DNA from: CAYNXB01 sp964401045
GTDB taxonomy: Bacteria > Pseudomonadota > Alphaproteobacteria > Sphingomonadales > Sphingomonadaceae
DNA length: 64,000 nucleotides
Assembly (NCBI GenBank): GCA_964401045.1
Contig: CAYNXB010000003.1
Span: forward strand, 11,552 to 75,551
Direction of reading: 5' to 3'
Below, piece by piece: positions 8,710 through 17,398 of the stretch. The position numbers and the translations under genes are program-made. The notes beneath the pieces are model-generated. The model saw only the letters and a program-made list of their open reading frames with translations. It searched no databases and was not told where the DNA came from. Within the stretch, counting starts at the first letter, position 1, and every line of letters begins with the position of its first letter.

Positions 8710-8766
8710 TTAAGCCTGTGCTACGCCCAAAGCGGGGCCTTCGACAACCGGGGTGCTCACAAAAAT

Positions 8767-8784
8767 ATTCTTGCGGACCGGAAT
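8767..8784 (+). promoter_or_regulatory. Operator-like site B (ATTC-N10-GAAT)
   Basis: The site reads ATTCTTGCGGACCGGAAT. It lies between the divergent TetR gene (start 8709) and the five-gene operon beginning at 8819, and so could control both. Confidence 0.72.
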
Positions 8785-8818
8785 TACGGTTGTAGGGTCC
8801 GGCCTTCGGGAGAACAAA

Positions 8819-9802
8819 ATGGCGAATTGGCCTTTCCGCCAAGGCATCCACGACATTGGCAACGGCGTCTACGGTTATGTCCAGCCGGACGGAACCTGGG
8901 GCTGGTCGAACGCCGGCCTCGTGGTCTCAAATGGCGAGACATTGCTTATCGACACGCTGATGAGCGTGCCGCTCACGCGTGAGATGATGGCCGCGTTTGC
9001 CAAGGTGCCCGGCGGTGGCCGGATCGATCGTCTGGTCAACACCCACGCGAATCCCGATCACTTCTTCGGCAACGGCGTGGTCGAGGGCGCGGAGATCGTC
9101 GCCACCGCGAAAACGCGTGAGGAGATGGCGAGTTTCGATCCGAAGGCGCTGGGCAATCTCGCCGCCAATTGGGAGAACATGGGCGAGGCGGGGGAATTCC
9201 TGTTCGAGACCATGGGGCGCCAGTTCGATTTCTCCGGCGTCGATGCGCTGACCTTGCCGACCACCACCTTCGACGGAACGCTCACGCTGCAAGTGGGGGA
9301 CAAGACCGTCGAATTGACTGACCTGGGGCCCGCGCACACCGAGTCCGACACGATCGCGTGGGTAAAGGACGACCGCACCGTGTTCACCGGCGACCTGCTG
9401 TTCAACGAAGGGCATCCGGTAATTTGGGCAGGCCCGTTGTCGAACTGGATCGCGGCGTGCGACTTCATCGTCGCCCTCGATCCCGAAGTGGTCGTTCCGG
9501 GCCATGGGCCGATTACCGACGTTTCGGCCGTACACAACATGAAGGGCTATTTCGAGCACTTGCGCGACGAGGCTCGCGGGCGGTTCGATGCCGGGATGGA
9601 CTGGCGCGCGGCGGCACGCGACATCCCGATCAAGGAGTACGCGCACTGGACCGATCCGGAGCGTGTCGTGGCGAACGTCTATTCGCTCTACAAGCAGTGG
9701 AATCCCGACATTCCGCATGCTCCGCCGCGCGACCTGTTCGTTGAGATGAACCGCTACCGCAAAGAACACCACGAATTGCACGGATGCGGCCATGCCCATT
9801 GA
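8819..9802 (+). CDS. MBL-fold metallo-hydrolase
   Basis: A 327-aa metallo-beta-lactamase-fold protein with no signal peptide. The metal motif is THANPDH (H76, N78, D80, H81): Asn replaces the second His of HxHxDH. Further ligands are in VFTGDLLFNEGHPVIWAG and VVPGHGPITD, and the C-terminus ends GCGHAH. The start at ATG 8819 follows CGGGAGAAC; an upstream in-frame ATG at 8753 would overlap site B. Probably a hydrolase (lactone, ester or thioester) of the pathway. First gene of the operon 8819-14531, overlapping the next gene by 11 bp. Confidence 0.85.
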   Translation: MANWPFRQGIHDIGNGVYGYVQPDGTWGWSNAGLVVSNGETLLIDTLMSVPLTREMMAAFAKVPGGGRIDRLVNTHANPDHFFGNGVVEGAEIVATAKTREEMASFDPKALGNLAANWENMGEAGEFLFETMGRQFDFSGVDALTLPTTTFDGTLTLQVGDKTVELTDLGPAHTESDTIAWVKDDRTVFTGDLLFNEGHPVIWAGPLSNWIAACDFIVALDPEVVVPGHGPITDVSAVHNMKGYFEHLRDEARGRFDAGMDWRAAARDIPIKEYAHWTDPERVVANVYSLYKQWNPDIPHAPPRDLFVEMNRYRKEHHELHGCGHAH

Positions 9803-11081
9803 ACTGAACGATACCCACGACCCCGCCCGGCGCAGTTGGGTCGAAAGCGCCAATGCTTCGGGCAGCGATTTTCCGATCCAGAACCTGCCGTTCGGCGTGT
9901 TCGACGATGGCCGAGGCGCGCGGGGCGGCGTGGCGCTGGGGGACCGCATTATCGATCTTGCGGCCTTGCTCGACGCGGGGCTGATCGAAGGCGAAGCGGC
10001 GAAGGCGGCGAGCGGAGACAATCTGCTGCCGCTGTTCGACCAGCCGAAGGCGGCGGTTTCGGCGCTGCGCGCGGCGCTCTCCGAACTCTATCGCGAAGGT
10101 GGCACGGGCAAGCGTTCGGCAGCCGAGGCTGCGCTCGTGCAGATGGCGTCCGCGAAGCTGCTGATGCCCGCCAAGCCCACCGCGTTCACCGATTTCTGCA
10201 CCTCGGCCGATCATATCCTGCGCATGGCGGCGAATGGCGGACGCGCACCGATGCCGGCGTGGGCGACGCTGCCGGTCGCTTACAACGGACGCGCAAGCTC
10301 GGTCGCGGTCAGCGGGACACCGGTGATCCGCCCGGTCGGCCAGCTGGTTCCGCGCGGCACGGACAAGATGGTGGTGGCGCCGGAAACAATGCTCGATTTC
10401 GAGCTCGAGTTCGGCGCCTGGCTCGGCGGCCCGGTCAATGCCCTGGGTGAGCCGGTGGATATGACCCGCGCCGATGCACTGCTGTTCGGCTGTTGCCTGG
10501 TCAACGACTGGTCGGCGCGCGCGATCCAGTTTTACGAGATGCTGCTCGGCCCGCATCTGGGCAAAAGCTTCCTCACCACGATCTCGCCGTGGGTGGTGAC
10601 AATGGAGGCGCTGGCGCCGTTCCGCGTGCCCGGAAGAGGGCGGGCGGGGGATGAGCCCGAGCTGCCGGGATACCTCGACGACGGGTTCGACCGCGAGCTG
10701 GGCGGGCTCAACATAGAGCTGACCGCCGAGCTGGACACCGGCGGCGGCCCGGCCACGATCGTGCGTACCAACGTCGCAGAGCTGTTCTGGACCCTCGCGC
10801 AAATGGTCGCCCATCAGGCCTCGGGCGGCGCCCCGCTCGAAACCGGTGACCTGATCGCGACCGGCACCGTCTCGGGCGCGGCTGAGGAGGCGCGCGCATG
10901 CCTGGTCGAGATCACCCGGCTTGGGCAGGAGCCGCTCACGCTGCCCGACGGCACCCGGCGGATCATGCTCGAGGATGGCGACGCGCTCACCTTGCACGGC
11001 CGGGCGGTGGCGGACGGCTACGTCCCCATCGGGTTCGGCCCGTGCAGCGGAACGATCGTGCCTGCGAGAACCGCGCAGTGA
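9792..11081 (+). CDS. Fumarylacetoacetase-like hydrolase (two-domain)
   Basis: A 429-aa protein. The N-terminal domain (about 1-115) has QNLPFGVF, close to the ENLPFGVF hallmark of fumarylacetoacetase. The C-terminal FAH domain has ADHILRMAANG, the acidic pair in DFELEFGAW and NDWSARAIQ. Length fits true fumarylacetoacetases (about 420-440 aa) rather than single-domain FAH proteins. Together with the GST encoded at 14558 it recalls the maleylacetoacetate isomerase/fumarylacetoacetase end of homogentisate-type pathways. This cluster has no homogentisate dioxygenase, so the real substrate is likely an analogue. Confidence 0.82.
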   Translation: MPIELNDTHDPARRSWVESANASGSDFPIQNLPFGVFDDGRGARGGVALGDRIIDLAALLDAGLIEGEAAKAASGDNLLPLFDQPKAAVSALRAALSELYREGGTGKRSAAEAALVQMASAKLLMPAKPTAFTDFCTSADHILRMAANGGRAPMPAWATLPVAYNGRASSVAVSGTPVIRPVGQLVPRGTDKMVVAPETMLDFELEFGAWLGGPVNALGEPVDMTRADALLFGCCLVNDWSARAIQFYEMLLGPHLGKSFLTTISPWVVTMEALAPFRVPGRGRAGDEPELPGYLDDGFDRELGGLNIELTAELDTGGGPATIVRTNVAELFWTLAQMVAHQASGGAPLETGDLIATGTVSGAAEEARACLVEITRLGQEPLTLPDGTRRIMLEDGDALTLHGRAVADGYVPIGFGPCSGTIVPARTAQ

Positions 11082-12133
11082 CGGGCGCGATCACAACTTG
11101 CGGCGATCGCCGGCCGATCCCGGTTTCGGCGCGCGGCAAGCACCTCGTGGTCGATATTCATTGCCATCTCGGCATACCGGCGGCGGACGCGATCGTGCAG
11201 GCGAAGTATCCGGGTCCGCCGCCGGGCATCAACGATTTCACCAGTTCGAAAACGATGGAAGTCAACCGCGCGCAGTTCGCAACGATCGGGCGCACGCTCA
11301 ATACGCTCGAGAACCGGTTCGAGGACATGGATCGGCTCGGGATCGACGTGCAGGCGATCTCGCCAAGCCCTGGACAGTATTTCTACTTCGCCGATCCCGA
11401 GACCGGCCGCGATGCGTCACGCGCAGTCAACGACGGCATGGCCGAGGCGGTGGCGAAGCATCCCGATCGCCTGGTCGGCATGGGTACCGTGCCGCTGCAG
11501 AACACCGAGATGGCGGTTGCAGAGATGAGGCGCTGCGTGCGCGAGTTGGACCTGCGCGGGATCGAGATCAGCTCGAACGTCAATGGGATGGATTTTCATG
11601 CGCCCGAGTTGCGCCCGTTCTGGGCCGCGGCGGAGGAGCTCGGCGTGATGATCTTCATTCACCCGCTCGGCTTCACCGAGGGCAAGCGGCTGAGCGAGTA
11701 TTACTTCAACAACCTGATCGGCAATCCGCTCGAATCGACGCTCGCGGTGGGCCACCTGATCTTCGGCGGGGTGCTCGACGATTATCCCGGGCTGAAGATC
11801 TGCGTCGCGCACGGTGGCGGCTACATTCCCGGCTACTGGGGGCGGATGGACCACGGCTGGCGCGCGCGCGGTGATTGCTCCGAGCACTGCAAGCACGAGC
11901 CTTCGAGCTACCTGCGCAAGCTGTGGCTCGATACACTGGTGTTCGATCGGGACCAGCTCGACAGCCTGGTGCGCACGCACGGTGCCGATCGGCTGTGCCT
12001 CGGCACCGATTATCCGTTCGACATGGCTGAGCCCGATCCGCTCGGTTTCCATGAGCACCTGAGCGAATCTGACAAGGCGAAGATTCTCGGGCTCAACGCT
12101 GCCGGTCTGCTGGGGTTGAAAGTCCCCCGATGA
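11078..12133 (+). CDS. Amidohydrolase family protein (ACMSD-like)
   Basis: A 351-aa protein beginning at GTG 11078, whose TG are the first bases of the upstream TGA (GTGA overlap). The longer open frame from 10898 would lie inside the fumarylacetoacetase gene. VVDIHCHLG (H28, H30), IFIHPLGF, VAHGGGYIPGYWGRMDHGW and LGTDYPFDMAEPDP supply the metal ligands of the amidohydrolase_2 family, related to aminocarboxymuconate-semialdehyde decarboxylase. No signal peptide is seen, so it is cytoplasmic, unlike the two at the left edge. A decarboxylase or hydrolase of a ring-derived acid is likely. Confidence 0.86.
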   Translation: MTGAITTCGDRRPIPVSARGKHLVVDIHCHLGIPAADAIVQAKYPGPPPGINDFTSSKTMEVNRAQFATIGRTLNTLENRFEDMDRLGIDVQAISPSPGQYFYFADPETGRDASRAVNDGMAEAVAKHPDRLVGMGTVPLQNTEMAVAEMRRCVRELDLRGIEISSNVNGMDFHAPELRPFWAAAEELGVMIFIHPLGFTEGKRLSEYYFNNLIGNPLESTLAVGHLIFGGVLDDYPGLKICVAHGGGYIPGYWGRMDHGWRARGDCSEHCKHEPSSYLRKLWLDTLVFDRDQLDSLVRTHGADRLCLGTDYPFDMAEPDPLGFHEHLSESDKAKILGLNAAGLLGLKVPR

Positions 12134-13419
12134 ACGCTGCACGCGGGTCCGTTTCGACCGCGGCTGCCGGCTGGACATTGTTCGTACTGTTCCTGACCAA
12201 TGTGTTCAACGTTGGCGACCGCACGCTGCTCGGCGTGGTGACCGAGCCGGTGCGGCTCGAGCTTTCGCTGTCCGACACGGAAATCTCGCTCGCCAGCGGC
12301 TTCCTGTTCGTGCTGTTCAACCTCGTCGGCGGACTGTTCATCGCCCGCTTTGTCGATCGGGCAAATCGCAAGCGCATCCTCGCGATTGGACTTGCAGGCT
12401 GGTCGATCGCGACCGCGGCAACGGGACTTGCGCAGGATTTCGCCACCCTGTCGATCGCGCGCATCGGCGTCGGCATTGGTGAAGCAACTGCCTTTCCCGC
12501 GGCGATGTCACTCATACCCGACCTGTTCCGCCAGGATGCCCGCGGCAAGGCGGTGGCGATATTCCAGTCGAGCACCATCGTGGGCGTCGTCGGCGGGACC
12601 GTTCTCGCCGGCGTGCTGGCGGCGGCGATCGGCTGGCGGCCGATGTTCGTCGTATGCGGCGGCGCCGGCATTGCGCTGGCCGCGCTCCTGCTCCTGACCG
12701 TGCGCGAGCCATCGCGCGAAGCGAGCGCGGCGGCCGCGTCTTCACGGTCCTATCTGGCCGATCTTTTCGCCGCATGCGGGCGGTCGGTTCGCATGCCCGG
12801 CTTCGTCTCGCTCGCCCTCGCGTTCGGCGTGGCGGGCATCATCACCGCGGTGCTCGGCGTGTGGGGGCCCGCGTATCTCCAGCGCTCGTACGGCGTCCCG
12901 CTGGCGCAAGTCGGGCTGGTGATCGGACCGGCCGTCGGTATTGGCGGCATCGCCGGGACGCTGACTTCGGGCGTGCTCGCCGATTGGCTGGTTCGCCGCC
13001 GTGGCCGCGCTGTGGACATGCTCAGGGTGCCGCTGGTCACGCTACCCCTGGCCGCGCCGTTCGCCGCGGGGTTTGCGCTCGCGCCAACAGTCCTGCTGGC
13101 AATGGTTTCGGCGGCGGCGATGAACTTCTGTCTCGCTTGCACGGTGCCGCCTTGCATCAACTACGCCGTGAGGCAGGCCGACCCGAACGATCGCGGGATC
13201 GTCTCCACCATCATGCTTGCCGCGACAGGACTCATCGGCGGCGGGTTCGGTCCTTTCATGGTGGGCGCGCTGAGCGATGCGCTGGCGCCGCAATATGGCG
13301 CTGAAAGTCTTCGCTACGCGATTGCTGCGACCATTCTCACGCCGCTGGTGGCGGCAATCTTCCTGGTTTCCGCGATGAGGCGGGCGCCGGATGAAACTAT
13401 CGCAGTAGGAGCCGCATGA
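12130..13419 (+). CDS. MFS transporter (Spinster/hexuronate-like)
   Basis: A 429-aa, 12-TM carrier joined by an ATGA overlap to the amidohydrolase. Loop motif RFVDRANRKRILAIGLAGWS and GIGEATAFPAAMSLIPDLF are typical of the Spns/aromatic-acid MFS proteins common in sphingomonads. The sequence NVFNVGDRTLLGVV in TM1 also fits that group. Second inner-membrane carrier of the cluster; it could import substrate or export an intermediate. Confidence 0.88.
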   Translation: MNAARGSVSTAAAGWTLFVLFLTNVFNVGDRTLLGVVTEPVRLELSLSDTEISLASGFLFVLFNLVGGLFIARFVDRANRKRILAIGLAGWSIATAATGLAQDFATLSIARIGVGIGEATAFPAAMSLIPDLFRQDARGKAVAIFQSSTIVGVVGGTVLAGVLAAAIGWRPMFVVCGGAGIALAALLLLTVREPSREASAAAASSRSYLADLFAACGRSVRMPGFVSLALAFGVAGIITAVLGVWGPAYLQRSYGVPLAQVGLVIGPAVGIGGIAGTLTSGVLADWLVRRRGRAVDMLRVPLVTLPLAAPFAAGFALAPTVLLAMVSAAAMNFCLACTVPPCINYAVRQADPNDRGIVSTIMLAATGLIGGGFGPFMVGALSDALAPQYGAESLRYAIAATILTPLVAAIFLVSAMRRAPDETIAVGAA

Positions 13420-14531
13420 AGCATTCTCGCATCCTGATCGTGGGTGGCGGCATCGGCGGGCTCACCGCCGCGACCGCCCTTGGCCAGAAAGGGTTCGAGG
13501 TCACCGTAATCGAGCGCGATCCCGCCAATGAGGTCGAGGGTGTGGGCATAAGCCAGCAGGCCAACGTGGTCCGCGCGCTTGCGGGGATCGGACTGGCGGC
13601 GGACTATGTGGACGCCGGCTACGCGTATCACGCGGTCGAGATCTATGCGCCGGACGGCGCCCTCATCGTCCGTACGCCTTCAGTATCGCTGATCGAGGGC
13701 TATCCGGCGAGCATGGGCATTCCGCGTCGCGCGCTGCACGGCGTACTGGAGAACGCGGCCAGCAAAGCCGGCGCAACGATCCGGCGTGGCCTGACGGCGC
13801 TTGCGCTGGAGGAAGGCGGTGCATGGGTCCGGTCCGCTTTCTCGGACGGCACGGAAGCCGACTTCGATCTCGTCGTGGGTGCCGACGGCATCTATTCGCA
13901 GACCCGGCGCACGATTTTCCCTGACGCGCCGCGGGCGGAATTCGTCGGGCAAGCGGTGTGGCGCTACAGCCTGCCGCGCCCGGAAGGGTTCGATGCGCTC
14001 CACGTCTACAACGGGCCGACCGGCGTGGGGCTGGTGCCGATGAGCCGATCGTCGATCTACATTTACGCGACCACGCCGGCACCGGATAACCCTACTTATC
14101 CGACCGAGGGCCTGGCGGCACGGATGCGCGACCGGCTGGCCGGCTGCGCGCCGGCAGTCCGCGAAGTCGCGGACCTCATCACCGACGATGCCGGCGTGGT
14201 CTATCGGCCGCTCGAGGCGATCTTCCTCGACGGGCCGTGGCACAAGGGCCGCGTGGTGCTGCTCGGCGACGCCGTTCACGCGACCACGCCGCACCTGGGG
14301 CAGGGTGGCGGCATGGCGATCGAGGACGCGGTGGTGCTGGCGGAGGAGATCGCTCGCCACGATACGCCTGAGGAGGCGTTTTCAGCCTACCGCGCGCGTC
14401 GCTTCGAACGCTGTCGCTTCGTGGTCGAGAAATCGCTCGAAATATGCCGCGGGCAGATCGGCGAGGGCCCGCTGGTCGATAATGCCAGGGCCGGGGCAGA
14501 AATGAACGCGCTCCTCGCGCAGCCGATCTGA
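13416..14531 (+). CDS. FAD-dependent aromatic monooxygenase
   Basis: A 371-aa group A flavoprotein monooxygenase. The GxGxxG motif is in IVGGGIGGLTAATAL, VGADGIYSQTRRTIF is near 150, and LLGDAVHATTPHLGQGGGMAIEDA is near 280. Related to 3-hydroxybenzoate 6-hydroxylase/salicylate hydroxylase-like enzymes. Last gene of the 8819-14531 operon, with an ATGA overlap and a TAGGAG ribosome site. It is a paralogue of the gapped monooxygenase at 6273 but clearly diverged, so two different hydroxylations seem to be needed. Confidence 0.9.
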   Translation: MKHSRILIVGGGIGGLTAATALGQKGFEVTVIERDPANEVEGVGISQQANVVRALAGIGLAADYVDAGYAYHAVEIYAPDGALIVRTPSVSLIEGYPASMGIPRRALHGVLENAASKAGATIRRGLTALALEEGGAWVRSAFSDGTEADFDLVVGADGIYSQTRRTIFPDAPRAEFVGQAVWRYSLPRPEGFDALHVYNGPTGVGLVPMSRSSIYIYATTPAPDNPTYPTEGLAARMRDRLAGCAPAVREVADLITDDAGVVYRPLEAIFLDGPWHKGRVVLLGDAVHATTPHLGQGGGMAIEDAVVLAEEIARHDTPEEAFSAYRARRFERCRFVVEKSLEICRGQIGEGPLVDNARAGAEMNALLAQPI

Positions 14532-14557
14532 GCCCGTCGCGCGTTTCGGCGCCGCTC

Positions 14558-15238
14558 TCAGCCGACCTTCGGCGGCACGAACGCGACGCCTTCCGCTTCA
14601 AGCTGCCGCTGCGCTTCCTCTTCGCGAGCCTCGGCGCGCTGTACGGCCGGGCGCTGCTCCATCGCGCGGGCATGGGCAGTGAAGCGGGGATAGCGCGACA
14701 CGTCGTATCCCGCACCTTCGACGCGCCAGAACACCCAGTAGAGATAACCGTCCATCGCCGACCACGCGTCGCCGTACCACCACGGCCCGTCGGCAAGCCG
14801 GTCTTCGACGAGCTGGAAATATTCGTCCATTGCCTGCTCCGCGGTGTGCTTCACCACCGGCGCATTATCCGGCCCTGCGAAGAACATCGGCATGCGGATG
14901 CGGGTCACCAAGGGGTGGAGTGTCGCCGAGCAGAAACACAAATCGGCGATCTGGTGCGCCCGCTCAGCCGCCGTCGCCGCCACGGGCATCAGCCGCGCGT
15001 CCGGAAACCGCTCGGCGAGATAGGTGAGGATGGCGACGTTCTCGGTCAGCACGGTGCCATCGATCGCGAGGGCAGGCACTTTGCCTTTGGGGTTGAAGCG
15101 TTTGAACTCCGGCGATTTGTGCTCGCCCTTGAGGAACCGCACGAGGCAGGTGTCGAACGCGACGCCGGCTTCTTCGAGCGCGATCGCGGTGACGCGGGCG
15201 CAAGTGTACGGCGCCATGTACAGGATCGTGTCGCTCAT
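14558..15238 (-). CDS. Glutathione S-transferase family protein
   Basis: A 226-aa protein with a thioredoxin-like N-domain (MSDTILYMAPYTCARVTAIALEEAGVAFD, KGKVPALAIDGTVLTENVAI with the cis-Pro and the ENV glutathione contact) and an alpha-helical C-domain. ATG 15238 is preferred because GAAGGGA lies 9 bases upstream; ATG 15247 directly abuts that site. In context it could be a glutathione-dependent cis-trans isomerase of a ring-fission product (maleylacetoacetate-isomerase role), though the SSCxWRVRI zeta-class motif is absent. It is divergent from the Rieske oxygenase and shares operator site E. Confidence 0.87.
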   Translation of the reverse strand: MSDTILYMAPYTCARVTAIALEEAGVAFDTCLVRFLKGEHKSPEFKRFNPKGKVPALAIDGTVLTENVAILTYLAERFPDARLMPVAATAAERAHQIADLCFCSATLHPLVTRIRMPMFFAGPDNAPVVKHTAEQAMDEYFQLVEDRLADGPWWYGDAWSAMDGYLYWVFWRVEGAGYDVSRYPRFTAHARAMEQRPAVQRAEAREEEAQRQLEAEGVAFVPPKVG

Positions 15239-15278
15239 CGGCCTCATTCCCTTCGCGCGCTTGCCTATACGCGGGAAT

Positions 15279-15296
15279 ATTCCTACACAAAAGAAT
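15279..15296 (+). promoter_or_regulatory. Operator-like site E (ATTC-N10-GAAT)
   Basis: The site reads ATTCCTACACAAAAGAAT. It overlaps a perfect GGAATATTCC palindrome at 15274-15283 and ends 16 bp before the Rieske oxygenase ATG. It is the only copy in the divergent region between the GST and Rieske genes. Confidence 0.7.
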
Positions 15297-15312
15297 TATA
15301 AGGGAGGGGCGG

Positions 15313-16344
15313 ATGAACGCGTGGTTGCGCAACTGCTGGTATATGGCCGGCTGGAGCGAGGAAGTCGGGCCTGAAGGCCTGTCCCGCCGCATCTGCGATC
15401 GGCAAACCTACCTGTATCGACTGGAGAGCGGCGGGATCGCGGCGATCGAGGACCGGTGTCCGCATCGCTTCGCGCCACTGTCGCGCGGCACGCGTGAGGG
15501 CGACAACGTGGTGTGCGGCTACCACGGGCTGACGTTCTCACCCGCGGGCAAGTGCGTGCGCAATCCGTTCGCCGATCGGATCCCCGCCGGCACCGATATT
15601 CGCAACTGGGCGGCGATCGAGCGCGACGGCATAGTGTGGCTGTGGGGCGGCGCGCGCGAGGATGCCGATCCGGCGCTGATTCCCGATTTCGCGTTCGTGC
15701 CCGATACGCCGCACAGCCGTACGATCCACGGCTACACGCCGATGCAGGCGAACTACGAATACGGGACAGACAACCTCCTCGATCTCAGTCACATCGAGTT
15801 CGTTCACAAAGGTACTTTCGCAGGCCAGGGCGTGATCTTCGCCGGCCAGCACTCGACGCGGGCCGAAGGCGAGACGCTGCATTCCGACTGGTTCATGCCG
15901 GATATCCCGCCGCCCTCTGTGGCCTACGGGCGCTATCCGCCCGAAGCGCGGGTAGATCACTGGCTGGAGATGCGCTGGAATGCGCCCGCATCGATGCGGC
16001 TGCTGATCGGCGTCACCCCGCATGGGGCGGCGCGGGACGAGGGCTTCGAGCTGCCGCAGGCGCATATCCTGACGCCCGCCAGCGAGTACGAGACGCACTA
16101 TTTCTGGGCCTCGACCCGTTACCACGATCTGCAATCGGCCGACGTCGACGACATGCTCGGCAAGATGTTCGCCGGCGCATTCGACGACGAGGACAAGCCG
16201 ATGATCGAAGCTGCCTATGCCAATGTGCGCGGCAAGGATTTCTGGGCCGAGAAGCCCGTCTCGCTCGGCATCGACCAGGGGGGCACGCGCGCCCGCCGAA
16301 TGCTCGAGACGATGATCCGCAACGAACAATCACAACGGGGTTGA
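15313..16344 (+). CDS. Rieske non-heme iron oxygenase, VanA-like
   Basis: A 343-aa oxygenase subunit of the O-demethylase/VanA branch. The [2Fe-2S] Rieske motif is C49-P-H51 and C68-G-Y-H71. The mononuclear iron site is in NLLDLSHIEFVHKGTF. C-terminal length and the absence of a beta subunit gene fit single-component-terminal VanA types (homotrimers). It would demethylate or hydroxylate a methoxylated or substituted aromatic. No dedicated reductase gene is present nearby, so a shared reductase must supply electrons. Strong GGGAGGGG ribosome site. Confidence 0.9.
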   Translation: MNAWLRNCWYMAGWSEEVGPEGLSRRICDRQTYLYRLESGGIAAIEDRCPHRFAPLSRGTREGDNVVCGYHGLTFSPAGKCVRNPFADRIPAGTDIRNWAAIERDGIVWLWGGAREDADPALIPDFAFVPDTPHSRTIHGYTPMQANYEYGTDNLLDLSHIEFVHKGTFAGQGVIFAGQHSTRAEGETLHSDWFMPDIPPPSVAYGRYPPEARVDHWLEMRWNAPASMRLLIGVTPHGAARDEGFELPQAHILTPASEYETHYFWASTRYHDLQSADVDDMLGKMFAGAFDDEDKPMIEAAYANVRGKDFWAEKPVSLGIDQGGTRARRMLETMIRNEQSQRG

Positions 16345-16349
16345 TAGAC

Positions 16350-17321
16350 ATGCGCCGCTTACTGTTCGCCGCCACTGCCGCCTTCGCGCTGGCCGCGCCG
16401 TTGCCGGCGCAAACGCCCGCGCAGCCGGTTGGGAGCCGCTGGATCACGCTCGGCACCCAAGGCGGACCGATCCCGCTCCCGGCCCGTTCGCAGCCGGCCA
16501 ACGTGCTCGTTACCGGCGATGGCGCCTATGTGATCGATGCGGGTGACGGCGTCGCGGAACAGCTTGCCAAGGCCGGCGTGCCGCTCGGCGCGGTCAAGGC
16601 GGTGGTGCTGAGCCACCTTCATTTCGATCACACGGCGGGACTGTTCGGCATCATCAGCTTGCGGTGGCAGACGAGCATCTACTCGCCGATGACCATCTAT
16701 GGCCCGCCGGGGACCAGGCAGCTGGTTGACGGGATTCTCGCCTCGATGCAGCCGGCGGTGGCCGCCGGATATGCCTATCCGGGCGAGTTCGAGCGACCGT
16801 TCGAGCCAGGCATTTCCGTGGTCGAAATCCGCGACGGTGCGAAATTCGATCTCGGCCAAGGACATGTGACCGCCGCCAAGAATACCCATTACACGTTCAC
16901 CGCGGGCAGCGCGGACGACAAGTCCTTTGAATCGCTCGCGCTGCGGTTCGATCTGCCGGACCGGGTCATCGCCTATACCGGCGACACCGGGCCCAGCGCG
17001 GCGGTCGAACGGTTGGCGAAGGGCGCGGACTTGCTGGTCACCGAAATGATCGATTTCGATCGCACGGTCGCCGAGATCCACCGCCTCAGTCCCAACATGC
17101 CGGCGGCGGCGGTCACCGGCATCGAGACGCACTTGCGCGATCATCACGTAACGCCCGAACAGGTGGGCGAGATGGCGCACGCCGCCGACGTTAAATCGGT
17201 TGTCATCACGCATCTTTCCGCGCCCGCCTTCGATGGCCGGATCGGGCTGGAGTATCTGCAGGCAATCGGGCGGCACTACGCCGGACCGGTGGCGATAGCT
17301 CGCGACCTCGACTCGTTCTAA
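16350..17321 (+). CDS. Periplasmic MBL-fold hydrolase
   Basis: A 323-aa protein with a signal peptide (MRRLLFAATAAFALAAPLPAQ). The complete metal motif is SHLHFDH (H89, H91, D93, H94), with GDTGPS carrying the bridging Asp and a later THLSAP. The start is ATG 16350, five bases after the Rieske stop; a much longer open frame from 15513 is the shadow of the oxygenase gene. Unlike the MBL protein at 8819 it is exported and has the full HxHxDH. Possibly an esterase/lactonase that trims the substrate before uptake (inference). Confidence 0.87.
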   Translation: MRRLLFAATAAFALAAPLPAQTPAQPVGSRWITLGTQGGPIPLPARSQPANVLVTGDGAYVIDAGDGVAEQLAKAGVPLGAVKAVVLSHLHFDHTAGLFGIISLRWQTSIYSPMTIYGPPGTRQLVDGILASMQPAVAAGYAYPGEFERPFEPGISVVEIRDGAKFDLGQGHVTAAKNTHYTFTAGSADDKSFESLALRFDLPDRVIAYTGDTGPSAAVERLAKGADLLVTEMIDFDRTVAEIHRLSPNMPAAAVTGIETHLRDHHVTPEQVGEMAHAADVKSVVITHLSAPAFDGRIGLEYLQAIGRHYAGPVAIARDLDSF

Positions 17322-17398
17322 AACCCGCAGATCGGTCGGCCAAGCCGCCGATACGCTGGAGTAACTCCAGCCGACAGGTGCGCCGTTCGATGCGGAGG

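Noticed and set aside
14558..15238. Assignment of the GST as a true maleylacetoacetate isomerase (maiA)
   Set aside because: The zeta-class SSCxWRVRI motif is not present, so only the general GST family is called.
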